The position numbers and the translations under genes are program-made. Below, in pieces: positions 43,201 through 51,859 of a stretch of DNA of 64,000 bases. The notes under the pieces were generated by a model. That model was not told the origin of the DNA. It ran no database searches and was given only the letters and a program-made list of their open reading frames with translations. Source of the stretch: Pseudomonas viridiflava. GTDB lineage: Bacteria; Pseudomonadota; Gammaproteobacteria; Pseudomonadales; Pseudomonadaceae. Each line of letters starts with the position of its first letter. Positions within the stretch are counted from its first letter, which is position 1. The stretch lies in the NCBI RefSeq assembly GCF_900580675.1, contig NZ_UTBG01000243.1, forward strand, positions 1 to 64,000. The letters are read 5' to 3'.

Positions 43201-44709
43201 ATGCCGCCCGCCGCCGCTGTATCGGCCGTCAGTGCACCGCGCACCAGCAGAGATGGCCTCGCGCTCACCGCCGTCTGCCTCGTGGCACTGATGTTCGGCC
43301 TGGAAATCTCCAGCGTGCCGGTCATTTTGCCGACCCTTGAACGTGAACTGGGCACAGGTTTTCAGGATGCGCAGTGGATCATGAATGCCTACACCCTGGC
43401 CTGCACCAGCGTATTGATGGCCGCAGGCACACTGGCGGATCGCTTCGGTCGACGGCGCATGCTGGTGCTGTGCTTGTGGTTGTTTGGTTTGGCCTCACTG
43501 GCCTGTGGGTTGGCCGACGACGCCTCGCTGCTGATCGCGGCGCGCTTCGTCCAGGGCGTCGGGGCGGGGGCGATGATGATCTGCCAATTCGCGATTCTTT
43601 CGCACCAGTTCCGGGAACCGGCAGCGCGGGCGCGAGCTTTCGCGATATGGGGTGTGATCGCCGGCGTTGGCCTGGGCTTCGGGCCAATGGTCGGAGCACT
43701 GATCCTGGCGGTCGCAGATTGGCGTTGGGTGTTTCTGGTGCATGTGCCGCTCACGCTGTTCACGTTGGTGTTGCTGCACCTGAGCGTGCAAGAGTCACGC
43801 GACCCGGCCAGCCATCGTCTCGACATTGCCGGCATGCTGACCCTGACGCTGTCGGTGTTCGCACTGGTGTACTTCATCACCCAAGGCACCGAAAACGGCT
43901 TTGGTACTCCGGCCATGCTGGGCTGGGCAGGCCTGGCGCTGGCGGGGTTGCTGCTGTTCTGCGTTATCGAACGCCGCAGTGCACACCCGATGTTTGATTT
44001 CTCGGTGTTTCGTATCCGGCGTTTCAACGGCGCGCTGATGGGCTCGATCGGCATGAACTTCAGCTTCTGGCCCTTCATGATCTACCTGCCGCTGTATTTC
44101 CAGGCAGGCCTGGGCTTCGACACGCTGACCACCGGCGGCGCCCTGCTCGCCTACACCTTGCCGACCTTGCTGGTGCCGCCATTGGCCGAGCGCCTGGCCC
44201 TGCGCTATGGCGCCGAACGCATCATCCCCATAGGCCTGGGCCTGATGGGCGCGGGATTCATGGTGATGGCCGTGGCCAATGGCGCAGAGCATCCAGGCAT
44301 CGCATTCCTGCTCGTGGGTTGCGTAATAGCGGGTGTCGGGCTGGCGCTGACCAACTCACCCACCACCAACACCACCACCGGCTCGGTTTCGGCCGACCGC
44401 GCGGGCATGGCCTCGGGCATCGACTTCAGCGCGCGGCTGATCACCCTGGCGCTCAACATCGCTCTGATGGGGCTGGTGCTGTTGCTCGGGATCAGCCATC
44501 ACCTCTCCAGCCTGCTGCCCGCCACCACAGCAATGGATTGGCCGGCCATCAGTCAGAACATTGCGGCGGGCAAGCTGGAGATGTCGGCATTGAGCAGCGC
44601 AGACGCCCAGGCGGCACTGCGGCATGGCGCCGGTTGGGCGATGCTCTTTGCGGGGTTGGGGGCGTGCGCGTTGGCGCTGTTGAGCGGGTATTTCTTCCGC
44701 CGCCGGTAA
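43201..44709 (+). CDS. DHA2-family MFS exporter (EmrB/QacA type)
   Basis: The 502-aa protein has 14 predicted membrane helices, the motif A loop GTLADRFGRRRM and the motif C-like GVIAGVGLGFGPMVGA typical of drug antiporters. It should export toxic organic compounds across the inner membrane using protons. AAGGA lies 8 nt before the ATG. Substrate unknown. Confidence 0.88.
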   Translation: MPPAAAVSAVSAPRTSRDGLALTAVCLVALMFGLEISSVPVILPTLERELGTGFQDAQWIMNAYTLACTSVLMAAGTLADRFGRRRMLVLCLWLFGLASLACGLADDASLLIAARFVQGVGAGAMMICQFAILSHQFREPAARARAFAIWGVIAGVGLGFGPMVGALILAVADWRWVFLVHVPLTLFTLVLLHLSVQESRDPASHRLDIAGMLTLTLSVFALVYFITQGTENGFGTPAMLGWAGLALAGLLLFCVIERRSAHPMFDFSVFRIRRFNGALMGSIGMNFSFWPFMIYLPLYFQAGLGFDTLTTGGALLAYTLPTLLVPPLAERLALRYGAERIIPIGLGLMGAGFMVMAVANGAEHPGIAFLLVGCVIAGVGLALTNSPTTNTTTGSVSADRAGMASGIDFSARLITLALNIALMGLVLLLGISHHLSSLLPATTAMDWPAISQNIAAGKLEMSALSSADAQAALRHGAGWAMLFAGLGACALALLSGYFFRRR

Positions 44710-44712
44710 ACG

Positions 44713-44742
44713 AAAACGGGCCTGCGTGTGCAGGCCCGTTTT
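44713..44742. terminator. Bidirectional terminator
   Basis: AAAACGGGCCTGC and GCAGGCCCGTTTT pair perfectly around a GTGT loop, between the convergent exporter and hibernation-factor genes. Short T tracts occur on both strands. Confidence 0.88.
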
Positions 44743-44768
44743 AGTGAGGATGAACGAACTGTCAGTGA

Positions 44769-45179
44769 TCAGCCATTGAATACGGCACGTTCTTTTTCCA
44801 GAAACTCCTGTTCAAGCTCATCTTCATTGACCTTGGTGGTCGGCTGGTTTTTCCCGGCAGCGCGAGGCTTGCCTTGCAGTTTGCCAAACAGGTGTTCCAG
44901 CGCGTGGTCCAGTTTGGTCGCGGCGCCGTCGATTGCCTGCTCGAGGGTATCGGCTTTGTGGACGACCGAAAGCGGTTGATGGCCTTTTGGCCGGGCTTCC
45001 AGGCGGCAACTCAAATCGTGGGGACCAGGCTTGTCGCCGTTCTCGTCCCGCAGATAAACCTCGACACGGGTCAAATCTTCTTCATAACGTTCGAGCGTGC
45101 TTTCAATGGTATTACGTACCCACTCCTCCAGTCGGATGCTGCTTTCAATATGGTTATCGCTATTGACTTGGATTTGCAT
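44769..45179 (-). CDS. HPF/RaiA-family ribosome hibernation protein
   Basis: The 136-aa protein matches the S30AE family (VNSDNHIESSIRLEEWV, VEVYLRDENGDK, ADTLEQAIDGAATKLDHAL). Family members bind the 30S decoding region and inactivate ribosomes in stationary phase. It is longer than the rpoN-linked HPF and has an acidic tail, so it is a second family member. AAGGGAAG precedes the ATG. Confidence 0.88.
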   Translation of the reverse strand: MQIQVNSDNHIESSIRLEEWVRNTIESTLERYEEDLTRVEVYLRDENGDKPGPHDLSCRLEARPKGHQPLSVVHKADTLEQAIDGAATKLDHALEHLFGKLQGKPRAAGKNQPTTKVNEDELEQEFLEKERAVFNG

Positions 45180-45210
45180 AGTTCTTCCCTTATTTCAGCT
45201 AGCTCGCGGG

Positions 45211-45250
45211 AGGTCACGATTGCTTTACCAGGCAGGTAAAACCATGACCT
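45211..45250 (-). promoter_or_regulatory. Nested inverted repeats in the HPF/RaiA gene leader
   Basis: Outer arms AGGTCA (45211-45216) and TGACCT (45245-45250) enclose inner arms TTTACC (45224-45229) and GGTAAA (45235-45240). They lie 32-71 nt upstream of the start codon and could form an RNA hairpin or paired operators. The remainder of 45251-45396 is AT-rich with no gene seen. Confidence 0.5.
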
Positions 45251-45396
45251 CTTGATTACACAATTGGGCAGACCGAGAAACAATTCAAGCCCTTTTCAAA
45301 GATAATTAGCACATTACAAATTAACTCTGACAACCATCAAACACGCTGTTATCGTCGGGAGTTGGGCGCACCTTCTTACCTGCCCAATCCCCGCAA

Positions 45397-46338
45397 TTAC
45401 CCCTCTACCACGGGGTGCAAGCCACGAAAGATATTCGCTTCTTCCACCAGCCAATCATGGACCGCCCGCACACCCGGATGGTTCAGCGCACCTGGCGCAT
45501 ACAGCAGCACGTAGCGTTTGTGGTTAGGCACGGCCAGGCCGAACGGCACGATCAAGGTGCCGCGCTCCAGCTCATCGTTGAGCAAGGTGCGCCGCGCGAT
45601 GGCCACGCCCATGCCGGCTATCGCCGCTTCGATGGTCAGGTGGTTGCGGTTGAACGTGTGGCCGCGCCGTACGTCGGCGTGGTGGTAGCCGATAGCATTC
45701 AGGTAAAACTCCCACTCGGCGTACTCATAACTCCCACGCCAGGCGGTGATGTCGTGCAGCAGCGGGAAATGCACCAAATCAGCCGGCCCATGCAAAGGCG
45801 GGCGACCGCGCAACAGGCCGGGGGCACACACCGGAAAAATCTGCTCATCCAGCAGGGCTGTGGATAACAGGCCGGGATAGCTGCCGTCATTCAGGTCAAT
45901 GGCCAGGTCAAAGTCACCCTCGTGCAGGGCGATGCTGCTGTCTTCGGCGACCAGCCGCAGCTGGATATCCGGGAAACGTTGCTGCAGGCGCGGCAAGCGC
46001 GGGGTCAGCCACTTGCCCAGGAATGACGGGATCGAGCGCAGCCGCAAGGTGCCGCTGATCATCCCCGCATCCAACCGCTGCAACTCGGCATCAATGCTGC
46101 CGTAGGCCTCCCCCACCGTCGTCGCCAGCCGTTGCCCTTCGGCGCTGAGTTCCACGCCCCGCGCCCGTCGATGAAACAGTCGAAAACCGAGGCGCTCCTC
46201 CAACTGGCGAATCTGCTGGCTCACCGCCCCCGGCGTGATGTGCAGTTCTTCGGCGCAACGCGTAAACGACAAATGCCGCGCCGCGCAGGAAAACACGTGC
46301 AACCAGACGTAAGTCTGGCCATGAAGGGGCCGGGTCAT
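45397..46338 (-). CDS. LysR-family regulator (GcvA/DsdC-like), divergent from sdaA
   Basis: The 313-aa protein has the LysR helix-turn-helix (LSFTRCAEELHITPGAVSQQIRQLEERLG) and a GcvA-like ligand domain. Its start MTRPLHGQTYVW is typical of the branch. The 138-bp gap to the serine dehydratase gene should contain its binding sites. It probably activates sdaA in response to an amino acid. Confidence 0.88.
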   Translation of the reverse strand: MTRPLHGQTYVWLHVFSCAARHLSFTRCAEELHITPGAVSQQIRQLEERLGFRLFHRRARGVELSAEGQRLATTVGEAYGSIDAELQRLDAGMISGTLRLRSIPSFLGKWLTPRLPRLQQRFPDIQLRLVAEDSSIALHEGDFDLAIDLNDGSYPGLLSTALLDEQIFPVCAPGLLRGRPPLHGPADLVHFPLLHDITAWRGSYEYAEWEFYLNAIGYHHADVRRGHTFNRNHLTIEAAIAGMGVAIARRTLLNDELERGTLIVPFGLAVPNHKRYVLLYAPGALNHPGVRAVHDWLVEEANIFRGLHPVVEG

Positions 46339-46476
46339 AGGGTTTAGTCCTGCTAAAGGGTGTCTTAGGATAATTCGTTGGTCAGTGCGGGGCCAGAGGC
46401 TCAGTATCGCGCCAATCCCGCTCGCTCTACAAAACATGGCAGCGATTTTCTACTCCATTGCTTGTAAGGCTTTAGC

Positions 46477-47853
46477 ATGGCTATCAGTGTTTTCGATTTA
46501 TTCAAGGTGGGCATCGGCCCTTCCAGCTCGCATACCGTCGGCCCCATGCGTGCAGCGGCAACCTTTGCCCAGGCCCTGGGCGACCAACAATTGCTGAGCG
46601 AAACCCGCCGTGTCGAAGTGCGCCTGTATGGCTCGCTGTCGGCCACTGGCGTCGGTCACGCCACCGATCGCGCTTGTGTAATGGGGTTGATGGGCGAATG
46701 GCCAGACCGGGTCGATCCCACCTCGATCAACGGGCGCATTCAGCAACTGCGCGAGTCAGGCCGACTGCTACTCGCAGGCGTGCAGGAGATTGCCTTCAAC
46801 TGGCACACCGACCTCCTGCTGCTCGAAGAAAGCCTGCCCTACCACCCCAACGCCATGTCCCTTCACGCCTATGGCGAAAACGGCCTGCTGAGCGAGCAGA
46901 CGTACTACTCGGTGGGCGGCGGTTTCATCATCGAAGCGGCCGAAGCCGCCTCCGGTATCGCGCCGACCAGCGACGTGGCGTTGCCCTACGACTTTTCCAG
47001 CGCCGTTGAGCTGCTGGCCTTGTGCAACAGGCACGGCCTGCGGGTTTCCGAACTGATGATGGCCAATGAAAGGGCGTGGCGCAGCGACGAAGACATCCGC
47101 AGCGGCCTTTTGCATATCTGGTCGGTGATGCGCGAATGCGTCGAGCAAGGCCTGCGCGATGAAGGCATCCTGCCGGGTGGACTGGATGTGCCGCGCCGCG
47201 CGGCGAAATTGCACCGCAGCCTGTTGGAAATCGGCAAACCGAATGTGATCACCTCAACCTTGTCGGCGATGGAATGGGTCAACCTGTTCGCCCTTGCCGT
47301 CAACGAGGAAAACGCCGCCGGCGGGCGCATGGTCACCGCGCCGACCAATGGCGCGGCAGGCATCATCCCGGCAGTGCTGCACTACTACATGAAGTTCAAT
47401 CCCGAGGCGTGCGACGACGATGTGGTCAATTTTTTCCTGGCCGCTGCCGCCGTCGGCATCCTTTGTAAGAAAAACGCTTCGATCTCCGGTGCCGAAGTCG
47501 GCTGCCAGGGCGAAGTCGGTTCAGCCTGCGCCATGGCCGCCGCCGGCCTGGCCGATATCCTTGGCGCCACCCCGGAGCAATTGGAAAACGCCGCCGAAAT
47601 CGGCCTGGAACACAACCTCGGCCTGACCTGCGACCCGGTCGGCGGCCTGGTGCAAGTGCCGTGCATCGAGCGCAACGCGATCGCGGCGGTCAAGGCGATC
47701 AACGCCACGCAAATGGCCCTGCGCGGGGATGGCAAACACTTCATTTCCCTCGACCGGGTCATCCGCACCATGCGCGATACCGGCGCCGACATGCATGACA
47801 AATACAAAGAAACTTCACGGGGCGGCCTGGCGGTCAGCTGGGTGGAGTGCTGA
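46477..47853 (+). CDS. sdaA: L-serine dehydratase (ammonia-lyase), iron-sulfur type
   Basis: The 458-aa single-chain enzyme converts L-serine to pyruvate and ammonia. It has the GPSSSHTVGPM segment near residue 14 and cluster cysteines 343, 385 and 396; the final residue is Cys458. These numbers match the L. pneumophila enzyme, where the C-terminal Cys caps the 4Fe-4S cluster. TAAGG lies 8 nt upstream. It is probably controlled by the divergent LysR protein. Confidence 0.94.
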   Translation: MAISVFDLFKVGIGPSSSHTVGPMRAAATFAQALGDQQLLSETRRVEVRLYGSLSATGVGHATDRACVMGLMGEWPDRVDPTSINGRIQQLRESGRLLLAGVQEIAFNWHTDLLLLEESLPYHPNAMSLHAYGENGLLSEQTYYSVGGGFIIEAAEAASGIAPTSDVALPYDFSSAVELLALCNRHGLRVSELMMANERAWRSDEDIRSGLLHIWSVMRECVEQGLRDEGILPGGLDVPRRAAKLHRSLLEIGKPNVITSTLSAMEWVNLFALAVNEENAAGGRMVTAPTNGAAGIIPAVLHYYMKFNPEACDDDVVNFFLAAAAVGILCKKNASISGAEVGCQGEVGSACAMAAAGLADILGATPEQLENAAEIGLEHNLGLTCDPVGGLVQVPCIERNAIAAVKAINATQMALRGDGKHFISLDRVIRTMRDTGADMHDKYKETSRGGLAVSWVEC

Positions 47854-47938
47854 TTGCGCTGTCTGTGATCGTTTTCCAAGCGCTGCCCTTAAATAGACCA
47901 CCGATCTGAAGACCAACACAGGGCCAATGTGGGAGGGG

Positions 47939-48014
47939 CTTGCTCCCGAAAGCGGTGTTTCAGCCAATAAATGCTCAGCTGAAAGACCGCAATCGGGGGC
48001 AAGCCCCCTCCCAC
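47939..48014. repeat. REPIN with unlike arms after sdaA
   Basis: The left arm reads GTGGGAGGGGCTTGCTCCCGAA, the right arm ends GGGGGCAAGCCCCCTCCCAC. The two ends belong to different REP subtypes. The rest of 47854-48189 shows no gene; a GCTGTAC/GTACAGC dyad lies at 48041-48069. Confidence 0.88.
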
Positions 48015-48189
48015 ATTAAGACTTCACTGGAGGGTAGAGCGCTGTACGGCACGCCCTTTGCTGTACAGCCTGTGAGGCAAACGGAATTTGTAAAACCTCA
48101 ACGACGTAGTGGCCGATGGTCAGGAGACGCGAACTATTCCCGACACCGGTCGTCAATGACTGCATGTTCTCATCAGGCGGTAACGCACC

Positions 48190-48507
48190 ATGGACAACCC
48201 TTTTCAGATCATCACCGACACCTTCACGCCAAAATACCGCGTCAACCTGAGTATTCAGCGGCTGGATGGCAGCATCATGCTTACCCTCTCGGATGATACC
48301 GGCGTCGTCGCCAAACGCATGATCAGCGCCGAACAACGCAACGATCCGCAACGCCTCAAGCGCCTGGTGCAAAGCATCCAGTTCGGCATTGCGATCGAGC
48401 AGGGCCACAGCGCCATGGAGATCCTGGCGGTGATGACGGACGGCGATAGCCACAAAGTGTTGCAGCGACCGCCCGCCCCCAGCCTGCCCTTCAGCGTCGG
48501 GCTTTAA
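48190..48507 (+). CDS. DUF3509-family protein
   Basis: The 105-aa soluble protein begins MDNPFQIITDTFTPKYRVNL and matches the DUF3509 family found mainly in pseudomonads. The family has no known function. It overlaps the convergent PsiE-type gene by 4 nt at the stop codons. Confidence 0.8.
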   Translation: MDNPFQIITDTFTPKYRVNLSIQRLDGSIMLTLSDDTGVVAKRMISAEQRNDPQRLKRLVQSIQFGIAIEQGHSAMEILAVMTDGDSHKVLQRPPAPSLPFSVGL

Positions 48508-48992
48508 AGCTCGCCCTTCTCGGTTTCCAGGCTCGCCTCGCCCTTGCGACGCGGGCCTTCGACTTTTACCGACGGAAACGCCGACGAGGCGTAGCGCACC
48601 ACCAGAATCGCAAACGCCAACAGCAGAATCCCGCCGCACAGGTAGATGATGCCGATGTCCGGTGGGTTGTGATGCGACACGTTGGAGATCAGCAGGCGCG
48701 TCAGCGCGGTGATCGCCACGTAGATCAGGAAGCGCACGGGCATGTGGTTGGTCTTGAAATAAATCCCGACCATGGCACCCAGTTCCAGATAGATGAACAG
48801 CAGCAAGATGTCATCGATCTTGATGTGCCCGTTCTCCAGCATCCCCAGAAACTCCATCACCGCTGCCCAGGCGGTCACCGCACCAATGGCGAACAGCGCC
48901 AGGTAGTGGAATGACTCGACAAACAGATTGCCCAGCGACTCGGCCAGGCCATGGACGTTCTGGCGCAGCTTTTCGGCCCAGTTGATTTTCAC
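48504..48992 (-). CDS. PsiE-type (phosphate-starvation-inducible) membrane protein
   Basis: The 162-aa protein has four predicted membrane helices and the PsiE-family segments YLELGAMVGIYFKTNHMPVRFLIY (split across helix 2-3). E. coli PsiE is induced by phosphate limitation; its role is unknown. The start is GTG with GGAAG upstream. Confidence 0.85.
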   Translation of the reverse strand: MKINWAEKLRQNVHGLAESLGNLFVESFHYLALFAIGAVTAWAAVMEFLGMLENGHIKIDDILLLFIYLELGAMVGIYFKTNHMPVRFLIYVAITALTRLLISNVSHHNPPDIGIIYLCGGILLLAFAILVVRYASSAFPSVKVEGPRRKGEASLETEKGEL

Positions 48993-49130
48993 GATGATGC
49001 TTCCTTAGGTCGACTCGACCGGATAATGCGGGTTGGACGTGACGGTTGTTCTGCATGCAGAAAAAAGGCCAGACACTAGGAACTGAGATGATGGCAGCGT
49101 GATATGAGGCACAAGGTGGCCACATAATCT

Positions 49131-49264
49131 GTGGCGAGGGAGCTTGCTCCCGCTGGGGTGCGAAGCGCCCCTAAAACCTGACCCTGGGTTTTATCTGGAA
49201 AAACACTTTTGTCTGGACTGGGGCTGCTGCGCAGCCCAGCGCGAGCAAGCTCGCTCACTACAGG
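49131..49264. repeat. GII-like REP arms with long, degenerate spacer
   Basis: The left arm GTGGCGAGGGAGCTTGCTCCC starts at 49131. The right arm near 49238-49264 (GCGAGCAAGCTCGCTCACTA) is a diverged partner. Spacing and mismatch suggest a decaying element. It sits in the 540-bp gap upstream of yebG, in which I see no other gene. Confidence 0.75.
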
Positions 49265-49473
49265 TACCGCAGTGATCTCAGGCCGGCGCGACTTGCTCCA
49301 GGGCTCGGTCGACTAACAGGCCCTGCTAAACAAGGCCCGGAAAAGGTAAACCAACGTAGGATTACCCGGCAACCTCAACGACCTGTGAGAAATTTCCGTT
49401 GTAGCAAACCCCTATTTCCCGGCTACATTAAAAAACTGCTACCCAAACCACGCGGTTTGGCTTACTCTTTTTG

Positions 49474-49489
49474 CTGTATATAAATACAG
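49474..49489 (+). promoter_or_regulatory. LexA (SOS) box overlapping the yebG promoter
   Basis: CTGTATATAAATACAG matches the LexA consensus CTGT-N8-ACAG. A promoter reads TTGGCT (49457-49462), 16 nt, then TATAAA (49479-49484), so the LexA box covers the -10 element. A CCAAACC-ACGC-GGTTTGG hairpin (49444-49461) lies just upstream. Confidence 0.92.
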
Positions 49490-49532
49490 TAGTCGCAAAA
49501 GACAACTATCGTGAAGGCATGTGAGGTGGTGA

Positions 49533-49793
49533 ATGGCCGTCGAAGTGGTATACCGCAGCAGCCGAGATCTGGAGCGTTTGTTCATGGATAAAGCCGAAGC
49601 TGACCGTCATGACAAAATGCTTGAACTCGCTGAGTTGCTGGCAGAAGTGTTGCAAAAGGCCGTGCCGTCGCTGAGCGAGCAGCAGGTTGAGGAAGCCGGG
49701 ATCTACATGGCGAAGAACCGCGATGTATTTGCCAAGGCGTTCAAGAGCCAGCCGGACGCGCTGTCCGAGTTGCTGAACGCAGCGGCGGACTAA
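49533..49793 (+). CDS. yebG: SOS-induced protein YebG
   Basis: The 86-aa protein begins MAVEVVYRSSRDLERLF and contains KAEADRHDKMLELAELL, matching E. coli YebG (MAVEVKY..., KKEADAYDKML). YebG is a small DNA-damage-inducible protein of unclear activity. The LexA box 44 nt upstream confirms the assignment. Confidence 0.92.
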   Translation: MAVEVVYRSSRDLERLFMDKAEADRHDKMLELAELLAEVLQKAVPSLSEQQVEEAGIYMAKNRDVFAKAFKSQPDALSELLNAAAD

Positions 49794-49807
49794 AGCCCGA
49801 ATTGAAC

Positions 49808-49838
49808 AGGCCCTGAATCACTGATTCAGGGCCTTTTT
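49808..49838. terminator. Bidirectional terminator after yebG
   Basis: AGGCCCTGAATCA pairs with TGATTCAGGGCCT and is followed by TTTTT on the plus strand. It lies between the convergent yebG and ldh-family genes. Confidence 0.9.
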
Positions 49839-49847
49839 AATGCCTGG

Positions 49848-50867
49848 CTATTGATAGAGCAGGCGCTCGGCCAACTCATCCGCCACCCGTGCGGGCGAGC
49901 GTTTTTCAGCCTGGGCGTGGGCAAAGATTTCCGTCAGGCGCGTGCCGATGTTCGACAGGTGCGCGGTGATGGTCGGCAGCTCGGCGCCGCTGTGCTTGAG
50001 GGCAACGTAGATCAGCCCCCCGGAGTTGATCACGTAGTCCGGGGCATAGAGGATGCCGCGCCCTTCCAATTGGTCAGCCACTTGCAGGTTGGTCAGCTGC
50101 GCGCTGGCGGAACCGGCCACGGCGGCGCAGCGCAGTTGGCCGACACTGACGCGGTTGAACACCGCGCCAAGGCCGCAGGGCGCGAGGATGTCGCACGGGG
50201 TGCTGAGCAAGGCGTCATTGGCGATGGGGTGCGCGCCCAATTGCTCCATGGCCAGTTGCACCTTGCCGTGGTCGATATCGCTCACCAGCAGTTCGGCGCC
50301 GGCCGCGTGCAGTTGCTCGGCCAGTGCGTAACCGACGTTGCCCAGGCCCTGAATGGCTACGCGCAGGCCTTCCAGGTTGTCGCTGCCCAGACGGGCCATG
50401 GCGGTGGTGCGGATGCCGCTGAACACGCCCATCGCGGCATGGGGCGAGGGGTCGCCGGATGCGGTGGTGCTGGTGACGAAACGGGTGTGCTGGGCGATAC
50501 AGTCCATATCCGCCACCGAGGTGCCGCTGTCGGTGGCGGTGATGTAGCGTCCATTCAGCTGCTCGATGCAACGGCCAAAGGCTTCAAACAGCGCCGCACG
50601 GCTTTCCACATGGGCCGGGCGCAGGATCACTGCGGTACCGCCGCCCACCGGCAAACCGGCGAGCGCCGCCTTGTAGCTCATGCCTTGGGCCAGGCGCGCG
50701 GCATCCGCCACGGCGCTTTCGTCGTCGGGGTAGGAGAGGTAGCGACAGCCGCCCAAGGCTGGGCCCAGGCGGCTGTTATGAATGGCGATGACCGCCTTCA
50801 ACCCCGTCACCGGGTCGATGCTCAGGTGCAGCGATTCAAGGCGGGTGCTGTGCATGAGAGCAAACAT
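49848..50867 (-). CDS. ldh: Glu/Leu/Phe/Val dehydrogenase family protein
   Basis: The 339-aa protein matches leucine dehydrogenases in length and in segments GPALGGCRY, SYKAALAGLPVGGG and a Rossmann motif GLGNVGYALAEQ. The family deaminates branched-chain amino acids with NAD. Lys66 and Asp113 fit the conserved active-site positions, but the normally invariant Lys of GGGK is Thr78 here. ATG at 50867 is chosen because GGGAG lies 7 nt upstream; a TTG two codons earlier is possible. Activity is therefore uncertain. Confidence 0.85.
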   Translation of the reverse strand: MFALMHSTRLESLHLSIDPVTGLKAVIAIHNSRLGPALGGCRYLSYPDDESAVADAARLAQGMSYKAALAGLPVGGGTAVILRPAHVESRAALFEAFGRCIEQLNGRYITATDSGTSVADMDCIAQHTRFVTSTTASGDPSPHAAMGVFSGIRTTAMARLGSDNLEGLRVAIQGLGNVGYALAEQLHAAGAELLVSDIDHGKVQLAMEQLGAHPIANDALLSTPCDILAPCGLGAVFNRVSVGQLRCAAVAGSASAQLTNLQVADQLEGRGILYAPDYVINSGGLIYVALKHSGAELPTITAHLSNIGTRLTEIFAHAQAEKRSPARVADELAERLLYQ

Positions 50868-51055
50868 CGTCAAGCTCCCGAATCACTTCTTGTGTAGTCG
50901 CCAAGTATAGGCGTGCGTCAGAAAACTGCAGAAGCACGCTGGAATAAGCCACCCGGTTTTGCAGGCTCTGCGACATAAGCAGGCAGGATATTGCTCAAGC
51001 CACTGGACGAAAATTCCCAGCAAGGCTAAAACGGGGGCATCCGCCGGAGAATGCA

Positions 51056-51859
51056 ATGAATCCCCGCACAGCCTTTTTCGCCTGCCTGGAACGTTCGCCC
51101 CCTGCGCTGTTTGAAGCCGCGCTGTGGATTGCCGCCGAGCACGACCCGGCAGTGCAGCCGCTGCTGATCCTGCAGGACCTCACTGCGCTCGAGCATCAGG
51201 TCGGCCTGGGCATGCCCATGCTGCCGGCGGACGAGCTGGGCCAGCCGCTGTTGCGGCGCATGAATGACCTGGGGTTTGCCCAGGATGAGTTCACGCCGTT
51301 ACGCCCCGCCGCTGCCCTGCTGGACCAGGTGCTGCAACGCAAACGCGGGCAACCCCTGGCCATGGGCCTGATTGCGATGGAGCTGGCGCGACGCCTGAAT
51401 ATCCCGATGGCCGGCGTCAACTTCCCGGGCCACTTCCTGTTGCGTGTACCGGGCGCCGACCACCTGCTGGACCCCTGCGGCGGTCGGCGCCTGTACCCCA
51501 ACGATTGCCGCGAACTGCTGCAACGCCAATACGGCCCGAATCTCAAGCTGCAGGCCGACCACCTGCACACCGCCGAACCGCGCTCGATCCTGCAACGTCT
51601 GTCGCGCAACCTGCGCCAGTTGCACCTCTCGAATGACAACCCGCTGGCGGCGCTGATCGACGCCGAACGTGTGCTGGAGCTGGGCAATGCCAGCGCCGCC
51701 GATTACCTCGCCCGCGCCAGCCTGTATCAACGCCTGGATTGCCCGAATGCCGAGCGTTTTGACCTGGAGCACGCGCTGATGCTCAGCGAAGACCCGATCC
51801 AGCGTCTGCGCCTGACCGAGCGCCTGGGGCATCTGCCGCCCAATTCAGTGGTGCACTAG
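51056..51859 (+). CDS. SirB1-family transglutaminase-like protein
   Basis: The 267-aa protein has the SirB1 N-terminal transglutaminase-like region (VLQRKRGQPLAMGLIAMELARRL, GVNFPGHFLLRV) and C-terminal TPR-like helices. GGAG precedes the ATG. The family is widespread and of unknown activity. Its last 77 nt overlap the 3' end of the convergent transporter gene. Confidence 0.85.
   Translation: MNPRTAFFACLERSPPALFEAALWIAAEHDPAVQPLLILQDLTALEHQVGLGMPMLPADELGQPLLRRMNDLGFAQDEFTPLRPAAALLDQVLQRKRGQPLAMGLIAMELARRLNIPMAGVNFPGHFLLRVPGADHLLDPCGGRRLYPNDCRELLQRQYGPNLKLQADHLHTAEPRSILQRLSRNLRQLHLSNDNPLAALIDAERVLELGNASAADYLARASLYQRLDCPNAERFDLEHALMLSEDPIQRLRLTERLGHLPPNSVVH

Noticed and set aside
48041..48069. 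GCTGTAC/GTACAGC dyad as a second LexA box
   Set aside because: The half-sites are 15 nt apart and do not fit CTGT-N8-ACAG.
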